From positions 9,564-19,118 of the forward strand of contig JAUNJL010000047.1 of assembly GCA_030533315.1 (NCBI GenBank): a stretch of DNA of 9,555 bases. Reading direction: 5' to 3'. The notes under the pieces are model-generated. The model saw nothing but the letters and a program-made list of their open reading frames with translations. It ran no database searches and was not told the origin of the DNA. Of this stretch, positions 1 through 6,005 are shown in pieces (the stretch's first letter is position 1; every line of letters begins with the position of its first letter). The translations under genes and the position numbers were made by a program. Source of the DNA: Eubacteriales bacterium (GTDB lineage: Bacteria; Bacillota_A; Clostridia; Lachnospirales; Lachnospiraceae).

Positions 1-2596
1 TGTCTCCAATGAGCGTTCCGCCGGTGGTGAAGCAGCCGGTTACGTTCCCGCTCTTGTTGTAGCCCACGATACCGCCTACATACTCTCCTTTCAGAAGAGG
101 ATCCAGCAGCTCATTCAGCTCCCCCTGACTAAGGCTTGCAAGGTCCAGGCTGAGGGCGGGAGCACTATTGCAGCTATCTATCGTCCCACCCTCATTATAT
201 CCGGCGATACCGCCGATATATTGTATCTTTTGCTCCAGGCCGTAGGTGGCCCCGGAGATGCTTCCCTCGTTTTTACACTTTTCAATGAACGGAGTCTCCA
301 GATCCTCGTTTTTCTTCACACTGCCCACGATACCGCCCACATAGGAATATCCCTCCACGGACGCACGGTTGGTCGCATTGGAGACAATCCCTTCTGCAAT
401 CGAAGGCGTACTCCCCCCCGACATCTGAAGATCCGTCTGGACTTTTTCCTCGTAAGCCGCAGTCTGCACCGCCTTGGATGAGGTCTCCTCTTCCAGAAGC
501 TCCGCTTCCCTGATCATAGTCTCGATGGACACCAGAGGAAGACTCCCTGCCACATAGAGATCGTGGGATAGGCTCTGGAGAGGTGCAGGAGAACCGGCCG
601 GAGGTGTAGGTGTAGGCGTAGGCGTCAGGATACACTCCCCGGCATAGGCCTGAATGCCCCCCACACAGCTCTTTCCCACGATCAGCCCGCTCTGTACCGT
701 CACATTATTAACTGTCCCCTGATTAACGGCGCAAAGGCCCCCTACCCGATTGATGGCTTTTTCAACGATATTTTCGCCTTCTTGTTCCTTCCACCTGCCG
801 ATCACGTTCAGATTTTCCAGCTTCAGATTTCGGATGGTACCCTGGTTCTTCAGAAAAAGCCCCAGCCCATCCTGGAAAGAATCACTTTCGCCCTTTTCCG
901 GAATGACGTACAGTCCCTTTACGCTCTTGTTATTTCCATCAAGGGTATGCTCTGAGCTTAAAGAGAGAAAGGCGGGAAATGCACATGAGGTGAGAAGATC
1001 ACTAGCCGCATTCTGTAAATCACCGTTATTCTGAGACTCCGCATTATAGAATTGGCCGGCATTTGGAGGAATGTAATCACCTACACTATTTGTTGATTCT
1101 GGATTAATCGCTGCCAGAACGATTTTGTTATCCGATCCTGTTCCCGATCTCTCCGAACGAAAGACCTTATTGGAATCCAGGATTCCTCCTTTTCCAGACC
1201 AGTCAAAGCTGTCCGTCAGATTATAAGTCACCTTATCGTAAGCATTTTGTTTAAAGCCAGCCTCCATGAAACGCAGGTTAAAGAAGTGCCGGGAATTTGC
1301 AATGTTATAGCTCTTCACCGCCAAGCGGCTGGATGGGACCTGAATCAGCGGGCTTTCCGAATTTGTCATTTTCCAGCTTCCATCTCTTGCCCCCTTAGCC
1401 TTCACCCGGACAGAGATCGTCCCCATCAGGCTCTTGTCGTAACCTTCTTTGTCGGTGGCAAAAAGATTTCCAAAGCGAAGGACGCTGTAGGTATGATCAA
1501 AGTTACGTCTCTTAACTTTATCATCAGTCTCATCAGTCAGCCACTCTCCACCCACCGTTTTCAAAATCTGCGCCGTATTTAGATCCACGGCATCCAGCGT
1601 CACATAGACCACTCTGTCCTCCACATAGGCTCTGATCTGGCAATCCTGGATCTGGTAATCAATCTTCTGGCCGCCACTGCTATATTCATAAACATCCACC
1701 CTCGTCTTTATGTGTTTTTCATCCTCATTTACGCCCGACTCGTCCGAGCTCTTTAGCTTATTACTGCTTTCATTATTCACAACAAAAGAGGCGGCTGTTC
1801 GGCCCTCCACGTCCAGTATCTCAACCTCATAAATGTAATCAGGGATATTCAGGCCACTTTTCAGACGGAAGCGAAGATCCAGGGTATCCCCATTGACCAG
1901 CTCTGCCGTGTCGATCTTGGGAGCCTCCGTAGTGTTAGGGGAGCGATCCCCGATCTCTGTATTATACAGCCCAAGGAGTTTCTCCCTCCGGGCAGACTCC
2001 TCCCTGTCCGGCTTCGCAATCTCCATAGCCCCATTTGTTCCGCTAGTATAAGACATAGACGTGGCCCTGTCACTGTACAGAACCGCTTCCACCACCCCGT
2101 CCACCGGATCAAATTCCACGCAGATGGATGCGTCAAGAACACTTTTGTCGTAGAGATACTCCCGGAACATCTGATAAAAAAGCTTTCCCTTTTTCTCCTC
2201 CGGGGTGTCGCTTGGGTCAATTTTCTGGCTATATTCTGCTTTCATATCCTTGTAATATGACGGTTTCCAAAAAAGAGAGTACAGCCTGCCATAGTCTTTA
2301 GACCCTGCAACACGTTCAGGAACAAGATCTTCATCAGAAAAAAACTCAGTCGGGTCCATCAGGTTCCCCTGAGCCTTCGCTCCGGTCAAATAGGTCTGGG
2401 CCGCCGTAAAGAGGGTCCTGGCATACTCGTTTGCCTTTCGGAACTGGGCATTATGCTGCCAGCGGATCAGCCCAGCAGCACTGGCACTGGCCAGGATAGC
2501 CAAAATGGCCATGACCACGATAGTCTCCACCAGGGTGAATCCCTTTCTTCTCAGGCTCTTCTGTTTTTCATTTCTCTTTTTTCTGTATGTCAACAT
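1..2596 (-). CDS. Giant prepilin-type protein with GLUG-repeat adhesin-like domain (3' end outside window)
   Basis: I translated this frame by hand from ATG at 2596; it stays open for 865 codons to the left edge, so the C-terminus is missing. The start has AGAGG about 9 nt upstream. Residues 1-19 are a basic leader ending in RRKG. The mature N-terminus would be FTLVE (F20, Glu5 = E24), followed by a hydrophobic helix IVVMAILAILASASAAGLI, which is a type III signal peptide for prepilin peptidase. Residues ~60-560 are an unrecognised ectodomain. From ~570 there are beta-helix/GLUG-like stretches: HTLDGNNKSVKGLYV, GLFLKNQGTIRNLKLENLNV, VGGLCAVNQGTVNNV at ~618, VGGIVG at 753, IGGIAG at 794 and VGGIVG at 840. 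A TPTPTPTPP linker (658-666) and a Glu-rich segment interrupt the array. Ordinary minor pilins are far shorter (roughly 150-300 aa). Likely role (inference): a pilus-associated, surface-displayed adhesin. The prepilin N-terminus is near certain; ligand and function are unknown. Confidence 0.93.
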   Translation of the reverse strand, partial: MLTYRKKRNEKQKSLRRKGFTLVETIVVMAILAILASASAAGLIRWQHNAQFRKANEYARTLFTAAQTYLTGAKAQGNLMDPTEFFSDEDLVPERVAGSKDYGRLYSLFWKPSYYKDMKAEYSQKIDPSDTPEEKKGKLFYQMFREYLYDKSVLDASICVEFDPVDGVVEAVLYSDRATSMSYTSGTNGAMEIAKPDREESARREKLLGLYNTEIGDRSPNTTEAPKIDTAELVNGDTLDLRFRLKSGLNIPDYIYEVEILDVEGRTAASFVVNNESSNKLKSSDESGVNEDEKHIKTRVDVYEYSSGGQKIDYQIQDCQIRAYVEDRVVYVTLDAVDLNTAQILKTVGGEWLTDETDDKVKRRNFDHTYSVLRFGNLFATDKEGYDKSLMGTISVRVKAKGARDGSWKMTNSESPLIQVPSSRLAVKSYNIANSRHFFNLRFMEAGFKQNAYDKVTYNLTDSFDWSGKGGILDSNKVFRSERSGTGSDNKIVLAAINPESTNSVGDYIPPNAGQFYNAESQNNGDLQNAASDLLTSCAFPAFLSLSSEHTLDGNNKSVKGLYVIPEKGESDSFQDGLGLFLKNQGTIRNLKLENLNVIGRWKEQEGENIVEKAINRVGGLCAVNQGTVNNVTVQSGLIVGKSCVGGIQAYAGECILTPTPTPTPPAGSPAPLQSLSHDLYVAGSLPLVSIETMIREAELLEEETSSKAVQTAAYEEKVQTDLQMSGGSTPSIAEGIVSNATNRASVEGYSYVGGIVGSVKKNEDLETPFIEKCKNEGSISGATYGLEQKIQYIGGIAGYNEGGTIDSCNSAPALSLDLASLSQGELNELLDPLLKGEYVGGIVGYNKSGNVTGCFTTGGTLIGD

Positions 2597-2682
2597 ATGT
2601 CACATCCTCTTGTATCTCTATGCAGCGATTGGAAGCAACCGCTCCTGCCGCTCTCTCCATCCCCACCCATCCATGAACCCCC

Positions 2683-3270
2683 GCCTCATCAGGGAATCTC
2701 ACAGATAATAACAACTCCATCATATCCCGCTCCATCAAGAAATTTCATAGATGATGGCATCTCTATCACCACGTCCCACCTCACCAAGAAATTTCACAGA
2801 TAGTGGAATCTCTATCACAATATCCCACCCCATCAGCGAATTTCGCAGACAACCGTAACTCTGTCTCCATATCCCGCTCCATCAAGAAATTTCATAGATG
2901 ATGGCATCTCTATCACCACGTCCCACCTCACCAAGAAATTTCACAGATAGTGGAATCTCTATCACAATATCCCACCCCATCAGCGAATTTCGCAGACAAC
3001 CGCAACTCTGTCTCCATATCCCGCTACATCAAGAAATTTCACAGATGACGTCATCTCTATCACCACGTCCCACCTCATCAAGAAATTTCACAGATAGTGG
3101 AATCTCTATCACAATGTCCCACTCCATCAGCGAATTTCACAGATGACAGCAACTCTATCTCCATATCCCGCCGCATCAAAGAATTTCACAGACGGTGGAA
3201 GCTCTATCATAACCTCTCACCTCACCAAGAAATTTCATAGATGGCGGCATCTCTATCATCACATTCCGCC
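2683..3270. repeat. 49-bp tandem repeat array (about 12 units) with 147-bp higher-order period
   Basis: The 731-base gap between two pilin genes is almost entirely this array. The core AATTTC (AATCTC in the first unit) starts at 2695, 2741, 2790, 2839, 2888, 2937, 2986, 3035, 3084, 3133, 3182 and 3231. The spacing is exactly 49 bp for every step after the first, which is 46. Conserved blocks on the plus strand are AATTTCACAGA, CTCTATC and TCCCACCTCATCAAGA. Units fall into three types in order, giving a 147-bp period: 2741-2887 and 2888-3034 differ at only two bases. Because 49 is not a multiple of 3 and TGA/TAG triplets recur, the array is not coding. About 85 bases (2597-2682) remain as leader to the giant pilin gene, with the AGAGG ribosome binding site; I see no convincing promoter there. 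Function unknown. Confidence 0.97.
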
Positions 3271-3306
3271 TCCCCTCTGGAAAGAAGGGACAAGGACACA
3301 GGTGTG

Positions 3307-3325
3307 AAAACAGGCATCACCTGCC
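3307..3325 (-). terminator. Weak hairpin just after the second pilin stop codon
   Basis: Immediately downstream of the TAA on the minus strand, CAGG-TGATG-CCTG can pair, with two flanking G-T pairs, and is followed by TTTT. A competing pairing CAGGTG (3318-3323) with CACCTG (3299-3304) also exists. The stem is short and the T-tract minimal, so this is only a possible terminator. Confidence 0.2.
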
Positions 3326-3327
3326 GG

Positions 3328-3753
3328 TTATAAGCTGCCGTGGTTGATGCATTCCAACTTCTTCGTCGAAGAATTATACTTATAAACTCCACCGGAAGGG
3401 CATTTTTGCTTTCTGGCCGCCGCCAGGTTGTTTGCGTAAAGGGTATAGGAATCTCGGTTCTCTCCAAGATTTTTGTAAATGCCAGAGGGATCATCTTTGC
3501 CGATCTTTTCACTCAGACTATTCTCATCTCTTAAATCTTCCAAGTAATCCTTAAGAGTCAGCCCGCTTCCCAGATCCACCGTGGCGGTGTGGTAGTAAGC
3601 CAGCACAGCCTTTTGGCAGAGGCGGCACTGCTCCTCCCTCTTCTGATCAATGTAGGCCAGCCCAGAAGGAACGACCAAAGACGCAAGAACGGAAACGATC
3701 ACCATCACCACCACCAGCTCCACCAACGTGAAGCCACTTCTTCCGTCTCTCAT
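3328..3753 (-). CDS. Type IV prepilin (small pilin or pseudopilin subunit)
   Basis: 141 aa. I chose the ATG at 3753 because it gives a canonical short basic leader MRDGRSG followed by FTLVELVVV, and because AAGGGG lies 6 nt upstream. The frame is open further upstream (to 4026), but those starts give atypical leaders and reach into the repeat array. Prepilin peptidase would cut after G7; F8 becomes the N-terminal residue and E12 is Glu5, needed for assembly in characterised systems. A hydrophobic helix of about 22 residues follows, then a soluble domain with a CRLC pair and a C-terminal KCPSGGVYKY...LECINHG motif. That Cys-Pro...Cys-x-x-His-Gly tail recurs in small Firmicutes pilin-like proteins and may form a disulfide-closed beta hairpin (inference). 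It ends in TAA and sits between two tandem arrays. Its signal-peptide DNA shares a 28-nt exact match with the fused pilin upstream. It could be a major pilin or a minor pseudopilin; the sequence does not decide. Confidence 0.93.
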   Translation of the reverse strand: MRDGRSGFTLVELVVVMVIVSVLASLVVPSGLAYIDQKREEQCRLCQKAVLAYYHTATVDLGSGLTLKDYLEDLRDENSLSEKIGKDDPSGIYKNLGENRDSYTLYANNLAAARKQKCPSGGVYKYNSSTKKLECINHGSL

Positions 3754-4103
3754 CCGAAACCCCTTCCCAGGCTTCCTCACCTCATCTCTCCTGCACCCAG
3801 ACAAGCAACCCTCGCCCGGCACAAAACAAAACATCCCACCCCGCTCCTCTCGTACACTCATTAACATTCCTCTTCTCTGTAACAATTCAGCCACAACATC
3901 ACCATCAGCTCCACACCCCTCCCGCCCTATGTGAAAACCAACGTACCCAGAAAAGACTGCGCAAGAAGGAAAACAGACTGAAAAACTCCAAGTGCCTTCC
4001 CCCTCGCACCTCTCGCCTGCGAACAAGCCAGCGGCAAAAGGAAACGATCAGAAACCCCGAAGAGACTATCCCCTCCGCAAAGCAATCCCCTCCCGCCCTA
4101 TGC

Positions 4104-4133
4104 AAAAAACAGCGTGCCCAGAAGGGGGTGCGC
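4104..4133 (-). terminator. Terminator-like hairpin in repeat copy 2
   Basis: On the minus strand GCG-CA-CCC-CCTTCT-GGG-CA-CGC (4133-4112) forms a stem with a symmetric CA/CA internal loop, followed by TG and T6 (4104-4109). The T-tract is good but the stem is interrupted. It faces the direction of pilin transcription. Confidence 0.4.
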
Positions 4134-4274
4134 GAGGGGGAAAACAGGCTGGAAAGCTCCGAGTGCCTTCCCCCTCGCACCTCTCGCCTGCGAACAAGCC
4201 AGCGGCAAAAGGAAACGATCAGAAACCCCGAAGAGACTATCCCCTTCGCAAAGCACCCCCTCCCGTCCTATGCG

Positions 4275-4303
4275 AAAAAAAGCGTGCCCAGAAGGGGGTG
4301 CAC
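4275..4303 (-). terminator. Terminator-like hairpin in repeat copy 3
   Basis: The same element as in the neighbouring copies: GTG-CA-CCC-CCTTCT-GGG-CA-CGC (4303-4282) followed directly by T7 (4275-4281). The outer stem uses a T-G pair where copy 2 has C-G, so pairing is preserved through a wobble. Confidence 0.42.
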
Positions 4304-4443
4304 AAGGGGAAAACGGGCTGGGAGGCTCCGAGTGCCTTCCCCCTCGCACCTCTCGCCTGCAAACAAGCAGCGGCACCAGGAAACAATCAGAAACCCCGAA
4401 GAGACTATCCCCTTCGCAAAGCAATCCCCTCCCATCCTATGCG

Positions 4444-4472
4444 AAAAAAGACGCACCCAGAAGGGGCTGCAC
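4444..4472 (-). terminator. Terminator-like hairpin in repeat copy 4, nearest the fusion gene
   Basis: GTGCA-G-CCC-CTTCT-GGG-TGCGT (4472-4451) forms an eight-pair stem with one bulged G, followed by C and T6 (4444-4449). It lies about 70 nt after the stop codon of the 7TM-prepilin gene and would be the first terminator met by its transcript. Confidence 0.45.
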
Positions 4473-4543
4473 AAGGGGAAAACAGGCTGGAAAGCTCCGA
4501 GTGCCTTCCCCCTCGCCCCCCTACCGCAAACCAAAACCAAAAA

Positions 4544-5899
4544 TCACGGTCCAGACGAAGTAACCGCAGCAATCACCTGACTGCTTTCCCCGTGCTCCCT
4601 GCATATCACCTCAACCTTACCAGAGCCGTCCGGTTCACCGGCAACGTACCCCTCACCAGTGGAAGGACACCTCCCAATATCACCATGACCCTCGATCACC
4701 TTCTGCATTGTCAGGAGCTCACCCACTTCCTTGCTATCCGCAATCATCTTCTCCGTCATATAATAATTAATCAAACTCTCCCGGTTCGCCCGGCACTCCT
4801 GCTCCTTACCCTTATCCAGATACCCCAGCAGGGCGGGCACGCCCACACCGGCCAGGATCCCCAGGATCACAATCACTACCACCAGCTCCACCAACGTGAA
4901 GCCACCCTTATTTCCGTAGGGTGAGGCACTCTTTTTCACAGCCGGGCGCCCCTTTCTCCCCCTCTTTTTCTGTTCCCAGGCCCTGTGATGGAGCTTTATC
5001 ATCTCATCCTCCTCATTCTCATAGACCTCTCTCTTCTCCACGGTCAGCGGCTCCAGCGGCCTCTCTCCAGCCTTCCTTCCCCGCTTTTCCGTCTCCTTCC
5101 CAGAGGAAGCTCTCTTCCTCTCCAGATCCAGTTTCCCGGAAAAATACTCCTGAAAATCATCGTCCTCCCGGAGCTTTCCCTCAATGTAGGCCTCCTCGAT
5201 GGCCTCATCGTCCAGGCCCTCCGCTGCCAGATACCTCTCCTCCTCCAGGGTGGTCTTCCTCCTGGGAGACTGAGGACGAAGCTCCTCCAGCTCCTCCTCT
5301 TCCTCGTAGTAGGGCCGGTTGAGGGCAAACTGGAGAAGCATCCCCAGGATGGCACAGCCGGCGCTCATGGCAAGGCCGTAGGGCATCTCGGGAAGTCCCC
5401 CCAGCCTCGCTATGGAAAAGCCGGAAAGAACGCCGCCCAAAAGACTGGTCCCCACGATGATCACCTCCCGCTCATAGCGCATGGCCAAGGCTCCCAGACC
5501 CGCTCCCACAAGGAGACAGATGAAAAAAGCCAGCGAAGAGGTGGGATGGATCACGTAAATGCTGATGGTCAGGCCAAGACCCGCCCCCAGAATAAAAACC
5601 CCTGCCTGAAAGACCATGAACGCCAGGAGGGCAAGCCCGATCCCGGCGGCGGCCATAGCGGCAAGGTATACACTCTTTTCTGCTGCACCAGACTGGTAAA
5701 CAGCAAACAGGCCGCCTGCCGCACCCAGCAGAAAGCCAAAAACCATCATCCAAAAGCGGAGAAGCCGATAGCCCAGAAGGCAGTTGACCACTCCAAAGAC
5801 CAGCAGAACCACAAAGACAGCCGTCGCCGCCATGGACAGCTGCTCCATACTGCGTACCCGCTGCAGGATGTTCATACCTCTCAAAAGAATATCAGTCAT
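4544..5899 (-). CDS. Seven-helix membrane domain (TM7S3/TM198, DUF4203 type) fused to a type IV prepilin
   Basis: 451 aa from ATG 5899, chosen for AAAGGGG four nt upstream; a longer GTG frame (6004) has no ribosome binding site. Residues ~21-193 hold about seven hydrophobic helices, including the GYRLLRFW..VFGFLLGAAGG pattern of the TM7S3/TM198-like family. Next come an acidic stretch (YYEEEEELEEL, 197-207) and a Lys/Arg/Glu-rich linker to ~330. GNKGG then leads into FTLVELVVVIVILGILAGVGVPALL at F334 with Glu5 (E338), a complete prepilin cleavage site and helix. The soluble tail carries RCPST...VICREHG, matching the second pilin. Seven helices with the N-terminus outside would put the linker in the cytoplasm, where prepilin leaders are cut, so topology fits. 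The pilin may be released from the fusion by prepilin peptidase, or be made separately from internal starts (5002 or 4939). It probably shares a transcript with the transglutaminase-like gene 106 nt upstream. The role of the 7TM domain is unknown. Confidence 0.88.
   Translation of the reverse strand: MTDILLRGMNILQRVRSMEQLSMAATAVFVVLLVFGVVNCLLGYRLLRFWMMVFGFLLGAAGGLFAVYQSGAAEKSVYLAAMAAAGIGLALLAFMVFQAGVFILGAGLGLTISIYVIHPTSSLAFFICLLVGAGLGALAMRYEREVIIVGTSLLGGVLSGFSIARLGGLPEMPYGLAMSAGCAILGMLLQFALNRPYYEEEEELEELRPQSPRRKTTLEEERYLAAEGLDDEAIEEAYIEGKLREDDDFQEYFSGKLDLERKRASSGKETEKRGRKAGERPLEPLTVEKREVYENEEDEMIKLHHRAWEQKKRGRKGRPAVKKSASPYGNKGGFTLVELVVVIVILGILAGVGVPALLGYLDKGKEQECRANRESLINYYMTEKMIADSKEVGELLTMQKVIEGHGDIGRCPSTGEGYVAGEPDGSGKVEVICREHGESSQVIAAVTSSGP
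4937..4955 (-). promoter_or_regulatory. Second possible internal start of the fused prepilin (GTG)
   Basis: AAAGGGG (4949-4955) lies 9 nt before an in-frame GTG (4937-4939). Starting there would give the leader MKKSASPYGNKGG before FTLVE, a 13-residue basic leader of ordinary prepilin length. Confidence 0.35.
5000..5013 (-). promoter_or_regulatory. Internal consensus ribosome binding site and ATG inside the fusion gene
   Basis: AGGAGG (5008-5013) sits exactly 5 nt before an in-frame ATG (5000-5002, codon 300 of the fusion). Initiation here would make a free 152-aa prepilin with a 34-residue basic leader. The Glu-rich linker (GAG/GAT codons) could create such a motif by chance, but both sequence and spacing are optimal. 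Confidence 0.5.
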
Positions 5900-5903
5900 G
5901 TTT

Positions 5904-5993
5904 CCCCTTTCTTGGCGCACCCTCTGCGCCGGTCCTGGCAGATCCGGAAGCACACCTCCGAACCCGCCTCTTTCCTGGCGCACTCGCCGCGCC
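5904..5993 (-). repeat. Duplicated hairpin plus Shine-Dalgarno module before the fusion gene
   Basis: Two 27-bp copies, 5904-5930 and 5967-5993, 63 bp apart, match at 22 positions. On the minus strand each reads GGCGC-7 nt-GCGCC followed by a purine run (AGGAAAGAGG or AAGAAAGGGG). The second purine run is the ribosome binding site of the start at 5899. The first lies just after the stop of the upstream gene and has no start codon at a useful distance. Confidence 0.6.
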
Positions 5994-6005
5994 AATCCAC
6001 ACACC

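Larger units (their letters stand above)
3916..4523. repeat. ~170-bp tandem repeat array, about 3.5 copies
   Basis: The block AGTGCCTTCCCCCTCG starts at 3991, 4162, 4331 and 4500, giving periods of 171, 169 and 169 bp. The block around CCCCTCCC.(C/T)CCTATG recurs at 3916, 4087, 4257 and 4426. Copies 2-4 are very alike; the copy nearest the second pilin gene (3916-4086) is the most diverged, and the one nearest the fusion gene is cut short about 20 bp from that gene's stop codon. The array fills most of the 790-base gap 3754-4543. The changing period shifts frame between copies, so the open frames here on both strands are not credible genes. On the minus strand the unit is G-rich and contains a long imperfect inverted repeat overlapping a terminator-like hairpin. 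The remaining 3754-3915 stretch holds several in-frame ATGs and the pilin ribosome binding site, but no promoter I trust. Confidence 0.95.

Noticed and set aside
282..635. 117-codon minus-strand frame
   Set aside because: It overlaps the giant pilin gene in another frame; the pilin frame is open throughout and encodes clear GLUG repeats.
2567..2595. TTGACA near the start of the giant pilin as a promoter
   Set aside because: It is inside the coding region (codons 2-3), and the hexamer 17 nt downstream, TGAAAA, is a poor -10 element.
2683..3270. CRISPR array
   Set aside because: The period is exact, but the whole 49-bp unit is homologous from copy to copy; there are no unique spacers between the conserved blocks and no cas genes in view.
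3754..4026. Longer start for the second pilin (up to 4026)
   Set aside because: It would begin inside the tandem array and give a 98-residue leader without pilin character; the ATG at 3753 gives a canonical seven-residue leader with a ribosome binding site.
3992..4924. Long plus-strand open frame through the 170-bp array
   Set aside because: It crosses the array and then runs antisense to the prepilin tail. The repeat period changes frame between copies, all plus frames are open there because the strand is C-rich, and the product has no recognisable domain.
5900..6004. GTG start at 6004 for the fusion gene
   Set aside because: It lies at the stop of the upstream gene with no ribosome binding site and translates the duplicated leader module into Arg-rich sequence; the ATG at 5899 has AAAGGGG.
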